DNA of 64,000 nucleotides from Corynebacterium sp. p3-SID1145 (GCA_025144245.1 JALXXC010000011.1:20988-84987); one strand, 5' to 3'. Positions 8,610 through 18,927 are shown, numbered from the stretch's first letter. A program made the numbers and translations. The notes: generated by a model not told the origin, from the letters alone.

Positions 8610-11600
8610 TTAATCCACCTCGGCGATCCATTCGGCGATGTGCTTGCCCACGATCCCCACCGCGGGTTCATCCACAACTGCCAGGTGGTCGCCCGGCAGC
8701 TGCACGATAGTCAGGTCCTCCACGATAGCGGCCCAGCCACCGTCCGGGTCGATCTCCGCGTAAGCCGGTTCAAGCATGATCGCGCCGTCGTGCATGCGCT
8801 CCGCACGGAAGAGCAACACGGGCAGATCCACGTCGACCCAGTCCTGCATGTCCACCTTGGCCAGGATCTGGTTGTCCACGAAGGACGCTCGCTGGTGCTC
8901 CAGCACACCCGCGGACAAACCGTGCTCGGAAGCGTCGGTGGTGGCCAGGAACTCGGCGAGCATGGTCAGCAGGGCATCCTCGCCGGCGGATTCAAGCAGC
9001 TCGTACGGAACCTCGAAGTCGAGGCCGTAGGTCTCTTTCGCGAATGCGGCGTAGCGCTCCCAGCGCTTCTTCGTCTCCTCCGACGTGTCCGGCGTCGGGT
9101 GGGCCGGCTGCGCGGTATCCAGCAAGGCGATGAATTTCACCGGGATTTCCGCGTCGGTGTCCTTGCGCTGTTGCAGCTGGTGCGCGACCTCGTAAGCCAG
9201 GGCACCGCCGAAGGACCAGCCGGCGAGCACGATCGGCTGGCCTGCGGAAAGGCGCTCGATGTCCGCGAGGTAGGCCGCGGCGCGGTCCGCGAGGCTGCCC
9301 TCGAGGCGCTCCAGGCCGTAGACCGGCACGTTATCCGGCAGGCGACGAGTCAGCGGCTGGTAGACCACGCTGGATCCGCCGGCCGGATGGAACACGAAGA
9401 GGGACGGGGTGGTCTCGTCGGTGCGCTCGCGCAGCACGCGGACGTTGCCGTCCACCGGAGTCTCCAACCCCTCGCGTACCGTGTCGGCCAGAGGCTCAAG
9501 CGTCCCGGCGGAAAGCACATCGTCTGCCGTGACCTCGACACCGGAGCGCTCCGCCAGGTGCGCGGCGATCTGCTCAGCCTGCCCGCGGGCGATCTCCGGC
9601 AGCGGGGAGGTCACACCTGCGGCGGCCTGGCCGGCGTACTTGGCCCAGGCGCCGAAGACCATGCGCTCGGATGCATCGCGCGGGGCGACACCGACGCCGG
9701 CCCCGGCATCCTTCGCCTTCTCCACCGCGTGCGCCGGGTCGCGGTGCGGGTCGTTTTCCGCCATCGGCTGGGCGGCGTCGGCGTTGCCGGCGACGGCTTC
9801 CTCCACCATGGCGATAACGTCGGCGACTGACGCGTCGCGGAGCGCCTGCACCTGCAGCGGCGGGATCAGGAAGTCGTTCTCGACACGGTTCTTGATGCGC
9901 ATACCCATCAGGGAGTCGAGCCCGAGGTCGATCAGCGGAAGTTCGTCGGGCAGGTCATCGACGTCGTAGCCCATAGACTCAGACACGATCGCGCGGAGAC
10001 GCTCCTCAACAGTCTCGGTCGCCGGGTCCCACCGCACGACATCGATGTCGTCGGTGGCGCCGCGGATCAGTTGCTCGCGGGCGGCCTGCACTTCCGGCGC
10101 CGGCTTCGGGGCCTCGGTCACACCGGGCAGGGACGCCTGGCCCATGTCCAGCGTGGAGGCGAAGCCTTCCGCAACGAGGATCGCGCCGTTGTAGACAGTG
10201 ATGGTCAACCCGCCCAAGCCACGGCGGACCATGGTGGTCAGTTCGCCGGCTGCGGGCAGCGGCGCACGCTCCTCGACCGCGACGACGTCGGCCTTCGCAT
10301 CGACCTCGGCGGCGGCGAGCTCCACGATCTGCATCGCGGAGAAGATCTGGTCGGCCGGCGCCGCGTAGACGATCGTGCCGTCCGGCAGGGTCACCTTCGC
10401 GCCGAGCGGGCCGGAGCCGGAGGAGCTCGGGCGCGCGGATGTCCACAGTTCGTTGCGGTGCAGCGGCGTGTGTGGAACGTCGGCGCGGGCACCGTCGCCG
10501 GCAAGCGCGGCGAAGTCCACCGGCATGCCGGAAACGTAGAGCTTGGCGGCGAGATCGAGCAGCGTGCCTGGCTCGCTCTCCTTGCGCTTGAGGGCGAAGA
10601 GCAGCTGGGTGTCGGGCTTGCCCACGGTAAACGCCGTGTTCATCATGCCCATGATCGCCACCGGGTTCGGGGAGATCTCCACCAGGGTCGTGTGGCCCGC
10701 GGCGAGCGCGGCCTCGGTGGCGTCCTGGAACAGCACCGGCTGGCGCGTCATGCGGATCCAGTAGTCCACGTCATGGATCGTCTCGCCAGCACGGTGAGTG
10801 CCGTCGACGGAGCCGAAGTGCGGGATCCGCAGCGGCTTCGGTTCGATGCCTGCGATGTCGCCGGCGAGCTCACCGAGAATCGGGTCGAGCATGCTCGTGT
10901 GGCCCGCGCCGCGGACATTCAGCTTGCGCGCGAACTTGCTCTCCGCCTCGAGAGCCGCGACCAAATAGTCCACGGCCTTTCCGGGGCCGCCCACCGTGGT
11001 CATGCCTGGGCCCGCATAGACGGCGGGCTCGACACCAGCAGCTTCCGGGTGCTTATCGACGAAGCCCTCAAGCTCCTCCCGTGACAACTCCACCACGGCC
11101 ATCGCGCCTTCCTGGTCGGTGCCCTCGACCGTCTTCTCGCCCTCGCCCATCAGGCGGGCGCGGGTGCAGGCGATCAGCATGGCGTCCTCGGCGCTCAAGC
11201 CGCCGGCGGCGTATGCCGCGGCAATCTCTCCCATGGACATGCCCATGGTGGCGGCCGGGGTGATGCCGTAGCTGGCCAGCAGGTCCGTCAGCGCAATCTG
11301 AATGGCGGTGACGGTGACCTGGCCGGTCTCCGTGTCGTAGGTCTGCTCGTCGTCGAGAATGATGTCCAGCATCGACCAGCCGGATTCGAAGTCGACGACC
11401 TTGTCCAGTTCTTGGATTCGGGCGCGGAACGCCGGTGACAGCTCCACCAGCGGCTTGACCATCTTGCGGTGCTGGGAGCCGAAACCGGAGTAGACGAACA
11501 CCGGGCCAGCGGTGGACGGCGTATCCGCCGCCGCCACGCCCTGGGTGACCTTGCCCTCGGCGACGTAGCCGAGGCGCTTGCGCGCTTCCTCCACGGTGGA

Positions 11601-13397
11601 GGCGGTGACCACCGCGCGGGAACGGCCGTGGTTGCGGCCGGCCAGGGTGCGGGCGACGGCGCGCAGGTCGGTGCCATCGGTCAGAGATTCCGCCACAGCG
11701 GCGGCCAGCTCACGGCGGCGCGACGGCAGCAGGCCGGAGACCGGCAGCAGCACCGTGTTCGGGTTGGCCGGATCGACCAGGCCGGCGGACGGCTCGCGGG
11801 CAGGAACGTCGTAATCCGCCGGGTCGAAGTCACTGACCACGATGTGGGCGTTGGTGCCGCCGAAACCGAAGCCGGACACGCCGGCGGTGCGACGGCCGGA
11901 GTACTCGGGCCACTCACGGGGATCCTCGACGACCTCAATCTTCGTCGCGTCGAAGTCGATGAACTTGTTGCCGGTGGTGAAATTCGCCGTCGGAGGAACT
12001 GTGCGGCGGGTCAGGGCCTCGATCACCTTGATCATGGCCACCACGCCGGCGGCGGACTCGGAGTGGCCGATATTTGACTTCGCCGAGCCAAGCAGCAGCG
12101 GATCCGCATCGGCACGCGCCGGACCGAGCACCTGGCCGAGCGCAGTCGCCTCGATCGGGTCGCCGAGGGCAGTGCCGGTGCCGTGCGCCTCCACCAGGTC
12201 CACCGTGGCCGGGTCGATGCCCGCATCGGCGTACGCGCGGCGCAGCACGTCCACCTGGGCCTCCGGGTTGGGGGCGGTGAGACCGTTGGAGTGGCCGTCG
12301 GAATTGGTCGCCGAGCCTTTGATCACGGCGAGGACCTCGTCGCAGTCGGCAACTGCATCCTCGACACGCTTGAGCACGATGAATCCCGCCGCCTCCGCGC
12401 GGACGAAGCCGTCGGCGTCGTCGGAAAACGCGCTGATTTTCCCGGACGGGCTGATCACGCCGAGTTCAGCGAAGGCCGTGGAGATGAACGGGGAGGCGAG
12501 GATATTCACGCCGCCGGCCAGCGCCACGTCGGCTTCGCCGCCGCGCAGCGCGCGCACGGCGTGGTGGACCGATACCAGGGACGACGAGCAGGCCGTGTCC
12601 ACATTCATCGACGGCCCGCGGAAATCGAAAGCGTAGGAAATACGGTTCGGGATCACCGCACTCGACGTGCCGGTCAGCGCGTATGGGTGCGCCGAGGCCG
12701 GGTCGGAGGTGATCAGCATGCCGTAGTCGTTCGAGGACGACCCCACGAACACACCGACGGACTCCCCGCGAAGCTGGTTGGCCGGGATGTGCGCGTCCTC
12801 GAGCGCCTCCCACGCCAGCTCCAGCATGATGCGCTGCTGCGGGTCCATGTTCTCCGCCTCGAGCGGGGACAGGCCGAAGAATTCGTTGTCGAAGGTGCGG
12901 ATGTCGTCCAGGTAGCCGCCCTGGATATTCTGCTCGCGCATCTTTGCAGACATCACCGGGTCCTGCGAGTATTCGGTCCAGCGGCCCTCCGGCAACGGTC
13001 CGGTGACCGACTGGCCGGAGACGAGCAGATCCCAGAATTCGTCGACATTCTGCGCGCCCGGGAAACGGCCGGCGCGGCCGACGATGGCGATGTCGCCGGA
13101 GCCCAGGCCGGCTGTGCGCTGGGCGGGAAAGGCGGGACCGGACGTCGACAAGCGCTGTGCACCGGTTGCTGTCGGAGCGAGCAGGCCGTGCGCGAGTGCT
13201 TCCACCGTCGGGTACTGGTACGCGACCGTCGGGTCGAGCTTGATGTCCAGGAGCCGCTCGAGCTCGCCGGACAGCACGACCACGTCGCGCGAGGAAAGAC
13301 CGAGGTTATCCAGCGGAACAGACGGATCGACAGTGTCAGCCCCCGTCGCATCGGAGATCCACGACTGCAACCAGGTGGTGAGCTCGCTTTCCGTCAT
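8610..13397 (-). CDS. pks13: Polyketide synthase Pks13, corynomycolate condensing enzyme
   Basis: The 1595-residue protein has the ACP-KS-AT-ACP-TE order of Pks13. Visible sites are the N-terminal carrier serine S36 (LGLSSRD), ketosynthase C270 (VDTACSSS) with its two histidines in VEAHGTGT and SNIGHSE, acyltransferase S721 (GMSMGE), C-terminal carrier serine S1162 (LGLDSLMG) and thioesterase S1395 (AGWSFGG). It performs the Claisen condensation of two fatty acyl chains into a beta-keto mycolate precursor and its thioesterase passes the product to trehalose. The N-terminal carrier is loaded by FadD32, encoded upstream, and the extender comes from AccD3, encoded downstream. All key residues are present, so the gene looks functional. 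Confidence 0.97.
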   Translation of the reverse strand: MTESELTTWLQSWISDATGADTVDPSVPLDNLGLSSRDVVVLSGELERLLDIKLDPTVAYQYPTVEALAHGLLAPTATGAQRLSTSGPAFPAQRTAGLGSGDIAIVGRAGRFPGAQNVDEFWDLLVSGQSVTGPLPEGRWTEYSQDPVMSAKMREQNIQGGYLDDIRTFDNEFFGLSPLEAENMDPQQRIMLELAWEALEDAHIPANQLRGESVGVFVGSSSNDYGMLITSDPASAHPYALTGTSSAVIPNRISYAFDFRGPSMNVDTACSSSLVSVHHAVRALRGGEADVALAGGVNILASPFISTAFAELGVISPSGKISAFSDDADGFVRAEAAGFIVLKRVEDAVADCDEVLAVIKGSATNSDGHSNGLTAPNPEAQVDVLRRAYADAGIDPATVDLVEAHGTGTALGDPIEATALGQVLGPARADADPLLLGSAKSNIGHSESAAGVVAMIKVIEALTRRTVPPTANFTTGNKFIDFDATKIEVVEDPREWPEYSGRRTAGVSGFGFGGTNAHIVVSDFDPADYDVPAREPSAGLVDPANPNTVLLPVSGLLPSRRRELAAAVAESLTDGTDLRAVARTLAGRNHGRSRAVVTASTVEEARKRLGYVAEGKVTQGVAAADTPSTAGPVFVYSGFGSQHRKMVKPLVELSPAFRARIQELDKVVDFESGWSMLDIILDDEQTYDTETGQVTVTAIQIALTDLLASYGITPAATMGMSMGEIAAAYAAGGLSAEDAMLIACTRARLMGEGEKTVEGTDQEGAMAVVELSREELEGFVDKHPEAAGVEPAVYAGPGMTTVGGPGKAVDYLVAALEAESKFARKLNVRGAGHTSMLDPILGELAGDIAGIEPKPLRIPHFGSVDGTHRAGETIHDVDYWIRMTRQPVLFQDATEAALAAGHTTLVEISPNPVAIMGMMNTAFTVGKPDTQLLFALKRKESEPGTLLDLAAKLYVSGMPVDFAALAGDGARADVPHTPLHRNELWTSARPSSSGSGPLGAKVTLPDGTIVYAAPADQIFSAMQIVELAAAEVDAKADVVAVEERAPLPAAGELTTMVRRGLGGLTITVYNGAILVAEGFASTLDMGQASLPGVTEAPKPAPEVQAAREQLIRGATDDIDVVRWDPATETVEERLRAIVSESMGYDVDDLPDELPLIDLGLDSLMGMRIKNRVENDFLIPPLQVQALRDASVADVIAMVEEAVAGNADAAQPMAENDPHRDPAHAVEKAKDAGAGVGVAPRDASERMVFGAWAKYAGQAAAGVTSPLPEIARGQAEQIAAHLAERSGVEVTADDVLSAGTLEPLADTVREGLETPVDGNVRVLRERTDETTPSLFVFHPAGGSSVVYQPLTRRLPDNVPVYGLERLEGSLADRAAAYLADIERLSAGQPIVLAGWSFGGALAYEVAHQLQQRKDTDAEIPVKFIALLDTAQPAHPTPDTSEETKKRWERYAAFAKETYGLDFEVPYELLESAGEDALLTMLAEFLATTDASEHGLSAGVLEHQRASFVDNQILAKVDMQDWVDVDLPVLLFRAERMHDGAIMLEPAYAEIDPDGGWAAIVEDLTIVQLPGDHLAVVDEPAVGIVGKHIAEWIAEVD

Positions 13398-13441
13398 GGC
13401 TTAAGCGTCACGCCCCTTCTCTCGTTCTTTCGCTGTAAATT

Positions 13442-13468
13442 CTTACGGCCTACTTATCGGCCTGTAAG
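13442..13468 (-). promoter_or_regulatory. Hairpin in the fadD32-pks13 spacer
   Basis: Arms CTTACGGCC and GGCC-T-GTAAG pair over 9 bp with one bulged base around an 8-base loop, within the 88-base gap between the fadD32 stop and the pks13 start. No T run follows, so it is more likely a processing or stability element that sets the ratio of the two products than a terminator. Confidence 0.4.
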
Positions 13469-13485
13469 TCCCACGCGTTAACGTC

Positions 13486-15261
13486 CTAGTTTTCCCGCAG
13501 GAACTTTGCGCGGTTGACCACGCGGGCAATCTTGCCAGAGCTAGAGCGCGCGATCTCGTTCGGCGCGTAGAAACGCACGATTTCCGGACTGATGCCGTGC
13601 TTGTTCGTCACCGCCGCGCGGATCGCGTCCTCGGCGAGCGCGTCGGAGGCCTCTTCCGCGCCCTCCACGCGTTCCACGAGGAGCACGAGCTTTTCGACAT
13701 CCTCCCCCGGCACCGCGAACGCCGCCACCGAATCCGGGCGGACATGGTCGGACGCCTCCATGACCGTGGCCTCAATATCCTGCGGGTAGTGGTTGCGCCC
13801 GGCGATGACCACCAGGTCCTTCAAACGTCCGGTGATGTAGAGGTGGCCCTGGTGGAAAGCGACGAGATCGCCCGTGGCCAGCCAACCGCCCTCCCCGCGC
13901 AGCGTGTTGCCGAAGGTCTTCTTCGTGTCGTCCTCGCGCCCTTCGTAGCCGGCGGCGACGTTGTCGCCCTGCAGCCACAGCTCGCCGATGGTCCCTTCCT
14001 CGACCTCCTCGTGGGTCTCCGGGTCGACGATGGCGAAGCGCATGTCTGGGACCGGCTGGCCGTTGGAGGCGAAGGGGATTCCGTCCTCGGCCTCCACAAC
14101 GCGGCCGGCGCCGACCTGCTCGCGGTCGAAGGTCTTGAAGAACGGACGCTCGTTAGTCTGCGGAGTGGAGACGATCAGCGTGGCCTCCGCCAGACCGTAC
14201 GACGGACGGAGCACCTGCGGGTCGAGCTTCGACGGGCCGAAAGTCTCCACGAACGCATCCACCGCGGCTTTGGTCACCGGCTCGGAGCCGATGAGGAGCC
14301 CGTCCAGCGCGGAAAGATCGTAGTCACCGGGGTTCTCCGGCGCGGCGTAGCGGGATGCCAAATCCAGCGCGAAGTTGGGTACGACGGTGTAGACGAACGT
14401 CTCGTCGTCGTCCTCGCGACGGTTGATCTGGTCGAGCCAGCGCTTCGGCTGCTGGATGAAGTCGCGCGGCCCCATGAGCTCGAATTCAATGCCCATGATG
14501 GTGACGAAGACGGTGAGAATGATGCCCATGTCGTGGTGCAGCGGCAACCACGTGGACAGTCGCAGCGGCATCTTCAGCTCGACCGCGTCGTAGATCTGCA
14601 GTACATTCGTCAAAATCGCGCGGTGGGTCAGCACCACGCCGGCCGGCAGACGGGTGGAGCCGGAGGTGTACTGCAGAAATGCGACCTCGTCGACAGCGTC
14701 CGATTCCGTCGGCTCCGCCGGCGCGGTCCAGGACTCCGCGAGCGAATCCGGCAGCGCGTCGACGACCAGGATGCGCGGACGCTCCGCGCGCGGCACCTCG
14801 GCGAAGAACTCGCGGACCGCCTTGGCACCGGCGTTGTTGGTCAGCACCGCCGCCGCCTTCGAATCCGCCAGCACCGCGGTGAGCTGCTCGCCGTGACCCG
14901 GCTCATTCGGGTCGTACAGCGGCACAGGCACCTGGCCTGCGTAGATCGCGCCCATGAACGCGAAGAGGTACTCGGGCGAATTCGCCGCCATGATGGCTAC
15001 GCGGTTGCCCGGCTGGCCGGTCTGCTGCAGGCGCGCGGCGACCGCCTTAATGCGGGAGATCACTTCGTCGCGGGTGTAATCCACTGCCACGCCTTCGCGG
15101 TCCTCCGAGAAGTCCCAGTACCGCAGCTGGTGCACCTCGCCGGTGCCCATTTCCTTACTGCCCTGGTAGAGCATCTCGCACAACTGGAACAGGGACAGCT
15201 CCGGCGGCAAGGCGATCTTGTCGTCGTCGTAGAACTGGTACAGCAGCTGTTCGAGATCCAT
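13486..15261 (-). CDS. fadD32: Long-chain fatty acyl-AMP ligase FadD32 type
   Basis: The 591-residue protein is an AMP-dependent adenylating enzyme of the FAAL group. It shows the phosphate-binding loop YTSGSTRLPAGV near residue 210, LPLHHDMGII, the adenine site PSYGLAEATLI and the hinge TGDLVAFHQGHLYITGRLKDL, with the C-terminal GKIARV lysine region. It activates a fatty acid as acyl-AMP and loads it onto the N-terminal carrier domain of Pks13 (the gene is called fadD2 in some corynebacterial annotations). Location directly upstream of pks13 confirms the role. The start ATG follows AAGGAG. Confidence 0.95.
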   Translation of the reverse strand: MDLEQLLYQFYDDDKIALPPELSLFQLCEMLYQGSKEMGTGEVHQLRYWDFSEDREGVAVDYTRDEVISRIKAVAARLQQTGQPGNRVAIMAANSPEYLFAFMGAIYAGQVPVPLYDPNEPGHGEQLTAVLADSKAAAVLTNNAGAKAVREFFAEVPRAERPRILVVDALPDSLAESWTAPAEPTESDAVDEVAFLQYTSGSTRLPAGVVLTHRAILTNVLQIYDAVELKMPLRLSTWLPLHHDMGIILTVFVTIMGIEFELMGPRDFIQQPKRWLDQINRREDDDETFVYTVVPNFALDLASRYAAPENPGDYDLSALDGLLIGSEPVTKAAVDAFVETFGPSKLDPQVLRPSYGLAEATLIVSTPQTNERPFFKTFDREQVGAGRVVEAEDGIPFASNGQPVPDMRFAIVDPETHEEVEEGTIGELWLQGDNVAAGYEGREDDTKKTFGNTLRGEGGWLATGDLVAFHQGHLYITGRLKDLVVIAGRNHYPQDIEATVMEASDHVRPDSVAAFAVPGEDVEKLVLLVERVEGAEEASDALAEDAIRAAVTNKHGISPEIVRFYAPNEIARSSSGKIARVVNRAKFLREN

Positions 15262-15282
15262 GGGGCTCCTTGGTTGTGAAAA

Positions 15283-16215
15283 TTAGTTTTTGTTGTCGAT
15301 AGTTCCGCGAATCCACTCTACGGACCATTCGCTCGCTGTGGTGCCAGGAATCACATTCGGATTTGTCGCGTACATCGCGTGCACGCCGTTCGCTGCGACG
15401 AGTTCACGCGCCCGGCCGAGCGCATCCCCGACATCCTGCGGCGCGTCGCACACCGAATCATCGGGCGCGCAGATCTCCACCGCCCGGTCGTTGAGCGCGC
15501 CGAAGCCACCGTCGCGGGCTCCCCGCATGGTCGCCCCGGGCACAACCGTCTGGACGACACGGTTCAACGGCTGTAGCGCGATCTCCGCGCCGATGCCGCC
15601 CACCGGGTTGCCCGGGTTGATGCCCACGCCGTTTTCGCGGCGTCCGTCAGCGATCATCACTGCCCCGCGCACCTTTTCCGGCGGGATCACGCCGCGCTCG
15701 TTGCCGATGTCGCTGGCGATATCGCCCACGATCACCGCGCCCTGGGAGAACCCCGCGAGCACGAAATCTGTGGACGGGCACGTCTCGTGAATGAAGCGCA
15801 GCTCCGCGTTCAGGCGGCCGGTGCCTTCGTTGCGGGAATCGTCGTAGCTCATCTCCGCGCGGCCGTGCGCCGTCTGGATGTTCTTGAACTGGGCGGTGTA
15901 CGGCAACGTCCAAACTCGGACATGGTTGATGTCGTACTGCTGCTGCAGCGGGTTCGTGATCGACAGCATGAAGCTGTACGGATTCGCCTTCGGCGCGAAC
16001 GGGTCGTCATCCTTCGACGACTCCCACGTGCCCGGGGCAGAGATGACCTCCACCTCTGGGCACCAGTCCGGCTCCGCCGCCTTGGTGGGGCCGGACTCCG
16101 GTTTGAACGGCTGCACCGGGTCTTCGCCCGGGCCGAGCCACTGGGCCGCCCCGAACGCGATGACGCCGAGGACGGCGAGAGCGGCGATGATCGTGAGAAT
16201 TCTGCGGGTGCGCAC
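15283..16215 (-). CDS. Cutinase-like envelope hydrolase (Rv3802c homologue)
   Basis: The 310-residue protein has a single N-terminal membrane anchor or signal (residues 7-26) and an alpha/beta-hydrolase domain of the cutinase family with nucleophile motif GFSQG, preceded by CPSTDFVLA and followed by a GGIGAE loop and a C-terminal HAMYATNPN segment that supplies the histidine. In M. tuberculosis the counterpart Rv3802c is an essential phospholipase/thioesterase located beside fadD32 and linked to mycolate and envelope lipid homeostasis. The start is GTG, placed 10 bases after AAGGAGGG. It lies 21 bases before the fadD32 start on the same strand, so it is likely co-transcribed. Confidence 0.85.
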   Translation of the reverse strand: MRTRRILTIIAALAVLGVIAFGAAQWLGPGEDPVQPFKPESGPTKAAEPDWCPEVEVISAPGTWESSKDDDPFAPKANPYSFMLSITNPLQQQYDINHVRVWTLPYTAQFKNIQTAHGRAEMSYDDSRNEGTGRLNAELRFIHETCPSTDFVLAGFSQGAVIVGDIASDIGNERGVIPPEKVRGAVMIADGRRENGVGINPGNPVGGIGAEIALQPLNRVVQTVVPGATMRGARDGGFGALNDRAVEICAPDDSVCDAPQDVGDALGRARELVAANGVHAMYATNPNVIPGTTASEWSVEWIRGTIDNKN

Positions 16216-16241
16216 GGGCGTGCGGCCCTCCTTCTAGCCTT

Positions 16242-16733
16242 CTAGCAGAGGTTGTCGCGTGCCGCGGATTCGATGAGCTTGGACAGCTCCTCCACCTTCA
16301 ATTGCGTCGCCTGCTGCTCAATGAGCTGGCCGGCCACGGCGTCACGCGTGACGGTACTTCCGCCACAAATCGTACGACCCGTACCTACCAGTTGCTCCTC
16401 ATTTCCCTCGACGTTCACTCCGCCTTGGCGTAGAGCTTCCAGGTACGCCTGGTCTTTCTCCGGACGCATGGGCGCCGCGTCCGGGGTGTTCTCCACCTCG
16501 CTGGCCGCGCCTTCACCGGCAGCCGGGTCGTCGGCGGGAGCTGCCGGCGCCGCCGCTGCCGAGCTGGACTCGGTGGCCGTTTCGGTCCCCGTTGTCTCCG
16601 TAGCCGATTCCGTGGCCGGCGCGGAGCTGGACGGCGTAGCGGTGACATCGTCGCTTTCCACGGTCGCGCCCCCGCACGCGGCGAGACTCAGCCCCGCCGC
16701 GGCGAGCACCGCCGCCATAGCTGTTTTCCGCAT
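16242..16733 (-). CDS. DUF732-like lipoprotein
   Basis: The 163-residue product has a lipoprotein signal with lipobox LAAC at about residue 20, a long Ser/Thr/Ala/Glu-rich linker (about residues 25-80) and a compact C-terminal domain containing GRTICGGS and ending in DNLC, giving the two-cysteine pattern of DUF732 proteins. It is presumably anchored in the membrane and faces the periplasm. I chose ATG 16733 (MRKTAM) with GGAAGAG upstream; a GTG at 16751 directly after the mycolyltransferase stop would add six charged residues ahead of the signal. Its position between a mycolyltransferase and the cutinase-like hydrolase suggests an envelope role, but no activity is known. Confidence 0.7.
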   Translation of the reverse strand: MRKTAMAAVLAAAGLSLAACGGATVESDDVTATPSSSAPATESATETTGTETATESSSAAAAPAAPADDPAAGEGAASEVENTPDAAPMRPEKDQAYLEALRQGGVNVEGNEEQLVGTGRTICGGSTVTRDAVAGQLIEQQATQLKVEELSKLIESAARDNLC

Positions 16734-16751
16734 ACTGTTCAGCTCTTCCAC

Positions 16752-18725
16752 CTAGTTCTTGCTCTCGCGGACCTGGCCGAAGACGAGGTCCAGCGTGCCG
16801 TTCTGGAAGGAGATGGTCTTTCCGCCAGTCGGGATGTCCTTCATGTCCGTGGTCGGCCAGCCGAACTTGCCCTGCTCCCAGCCGTTCTTGCCCCAGTGGT
16901 CGAAGATCTCGCCGTAGTAGATCACGTGCGCACCGGAAGCCGGGGACCAGTAGATGTTGCCGTGCTCGAATTCCTGGAAGAACCCGCCGTTGACCTTCTT
17001 CTCGTTGCCGGTCGGGAAGCCGAGGTCGGAGCGGGCGCCGCCCAACTCGCCGTACTTCGCGCCGATGGCGCCGTAGACCATGAAGTGGTCGGTCTTGCCG
17101 TCCTTCTCCGGGTTGCGGGAAAGGTAGCCCTTCTCGAACTTCTGCACGTAGCCGCCGCCGGCCGCCTGCGCCTCCTGCACCGGGTAGCCGAGCGGGCCGC
17201 GCTCGTAGCCGGAAGCGCCCCACGCCGCGAACATGTCGCCCGGGATCGCCTGGGCCCCGGTGTTCGGGGTCCAGTAGACGGAGCCGTGCTCGAAGTGGAC
17301 GTAGCGTCCCTTTCCGTCCGGGGTCTTCAGCTCGCCCGTCTTCGGGAAGCCGAGCCAGCCAGCCGGGCCGCCCAGCTCGTTGTACTTAGCCAGGATGGCA
17401 CCGAACACGATCTGCGCGCCGGTCCCCGGGGACCAGAATGCGGTGCCGCCGCGGAATTCCTCAGCCTTGCCCTTGCCGCCGGCGACGTCGTATTCGTTGG
17501 TCACGCAGCTGCCGATGACACCGCTCTTGGTGGCCTCAGCGATCGCACCGACCGGGGTGCAGTCGGCGCCGCGGTCCGCTTGGGAGACCTCGAGGGCATC
17601 CGCGATGTGCGGCCACGCCTGGGTCATCTCGAACTGCCAGTAGTCCCACGCGTGGACACCGGACGGGCGGTAGCGGGTGATGATGGGCACGCCCGCCTGC
17701 TTGGCGTAGCGCTCGAAGGTCTGGGAGGACATGCGGGAGATGACCTCCAGGCCCACACCGGCCGGAACTGCCGGGCCGGTGGCCACGGAACCGGGCTTGC
17801 CGTAGTCGTCCTGGCCAGAGCCGGCGGAAACGTAGACGGTCTTGCCCTTGAGGTTCTCGATTCCCAGCTTCGGGTCGTGGTCAATCCAGTCCTGGGAGCC
17901 CAGCGGACCCCACATCGCCTCCGAGTCGTAGCCGCCAGCGTCCTTCTGTGCGGCCTTGATGGCCAGCGGCATACCGGAGGTGGTGGTGTCCAAGTAGCCG
18001 GAGAAAGAACCCACGAAGTTGAACAGGTGCGGGTTGCGCTCCGCCAAGTTGACTGCGGCGGTGCCACCCATGGACAGGCCGACGACAGCGCGCTTCCCGT
18101 TGGAGCGGTATTTCTCGTTCAGCAGCGGGACGAGCTCCTTGGTCAGGAAGGTCTCCCACTTGTAGTTCTTGCCATTGTTCGGCTTCTGCCAGTCCGAGTA
18201 GAAGGAGGACTCGCCGCCCACCGGCATGATCACGTTGACGTTCTTGTCCGCGTAGAACTGCTCGATGTTGGTCTCGATGGTCCAGCCGCTCTCGTCGTCA
18301 CGCGCGCGCAGACCGTCAAGCGCCCACACCTCAGGGAACTTGGCCTGCGGGTTGGAGTGCCAGTCGCGCGCCAGCAGGATCTGCACCTGGATCGGCTGCT
18401 CCGGCATCGACGGAGAGTTGATGAACACAGCGACGCGGCGTTGCGTCAGCCACTCGATGCGGTCCACGGACACGCCTTCCGGCAGGCCCGAGATCTGCGG
18501 GTGCTCATCGACCTCGATCGGGGTGCGCGGCGGCGGATCGGACGGACGCAGACCGTCAGAGATGCCGCGGCCAGAGGACAGGGAGCTGGACAAACCAGAA
18601 GAGCTGTTCTGCGCGACAGCCGGCACGACGGCTACCCCGACAGCGAGTGCTGTGGGAACTGCGGCGACTGCGAGCAACTGGCCCTTGGTGACCTTGCGGG
18701 GAGAACGTCGGGGTGAAAAGCGCAT
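16752..18725 (-). CDS. cop1: Trehalose mycolyltransferase with C-terminal LGFP repeats (Cop1/PS1 type)
   Basis: The 657-residue secreted enzyme has a signal peptide ending near VPAVAQ (residues 34-39), an antigen-85 esterase domain with nucleophile S218 in GLSMGG and the histidine in GVHAWDYW, and then about five LGFP-type repeats (from about residue 420 to 650), each with a core such as [10 protein letters not shown] or GPLGYPV followed by a FEHGSVYW-type strand. The enzyme transfers corynomycoloyl groups from trehalose monomycolate to arabinogalactan or another trehalose, and LGFP repeats are thought to fix it to the cell wall. This is the largest mycolyltransferase type, PS1/CspI. The 5' untranslated region contains two hairpins, which may help a high-level transcript. 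Confidence 0.92.
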   Translation of the reverse strand: MRFSPRRSPRKVTKGQLLAVAAVPTALAVGVAVVPAVAQNSSSGLSSSLSSGRGISDGLRPSDPPPRTPIEVDEHPQISGLPEGVSVDRIEWLTQRRVAVFINSPSMPEQPIQVQILLARDWHSNPQAKFPEVWALDGLRARDDESGWTIETNIEQFYADKNVNVIMPVGGESSFYSDWQKPNNGKNYKWETFLTKELVPLLNEKYRSNGKRAVVGLSMGGTAAVNLAERNPHLFNFVGSFSGYLDTTTSGMPLAIKAAQKDAGGYDSEAMWGPLGSQDWIDHDPKLGIENLKGKTVYVSAGSGQDDYGKPGSVATGPAVPAGVGLEVISRMSSQTFERYAKQAGVPIITRYRPSGVHAWDYWQFEMTQAWPHIADALEVSQADRGADCTPVGAIAEATKSGVIGSCVTNEYDVAGGKGKAEEFRGGTAFWSPGTGAQIVFGAILAKYNELGGPAGWLGFPKTGELKTPDGKGRYVHFEHGSVYWTPNTGAQAIPGDMFAAWGASGYERGPLGYPVQEAQAAGGGYVQKFEKGYLSRNPEKDGKTDHFMVYGAIGAKYGELGGARSDLGFPTGNEKKVNGGFFQEFEHGNIYWSPASGAHVIYYGEIFDHWGKNGWEQGKFGWPTTDMKDIPTGGKTISFQNGTLDLVFGQVRESKN

Positions 18726-18764
18726 GTTAGAGCCTTTGGTTAGTTGACGGTACAGCGGACTAAC

Positions 18765-18798
18765 GGGCGCTCCGCCCTGGGGGTTCCCCTCCCCCAGG
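18765..18798 (-). promoter_or_regulatory. GC-rich double hairpin in the cop1 leader
   Basis: An 8-bp perfect stem (CCTGGGGG with CCCCCAGG, loop of 7, bases 18776-18798) is followed on the transcript by a second small hairpin GGGCG-CTC-CGCCC. Both lie between the likely promoter and the cop1 start at 18725. No T run follows, so an mRNA-stabilising or translation-controlling leader is more likely than termination. Confidence 0.5.
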
Positions 18799-18871
18799 CC
18801 GGGCCCGGTCTTCGTGATGAAGTTTAAGTTTCACTTGAGACTTTACAGGACGACACGCCGTGAACACAGAA

Positions 18872-18927
18872 AAACCCTGGGAAACAATGACCTCAATTGT
18901 GTCTGAAGTCACCGTTCACCAGGGTTT
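18872..18927 (-). terminator. Rho-independent terminator of the second mycolyltransferase gene
   Basis: Arms AAACCCTGG and CCAGGGTTT pair over 9 bp, with an inner TGACCTCA/TGAAGTCA pairing (one mismatch) closing the long loop. Read on the minus strand the hairpin begins 14 bases after the gene's stop and ends in a T-rich run (TTTTTC). It separates the two mycolyltransferase transcripts. Confidence 0.7.

Noticed and set aside
12183-13481. 432-codon plus-strand frame opposite pks13
   Set aside because: Antisense shadow of the acyl-carrier and ketosynthase region.
13597-15279. 560-codon plus-strand frame opposite fadD32
   Set aside because: Shadow frame of a gene with intact adenylation motifs; no ribosome site or recognisable domain.
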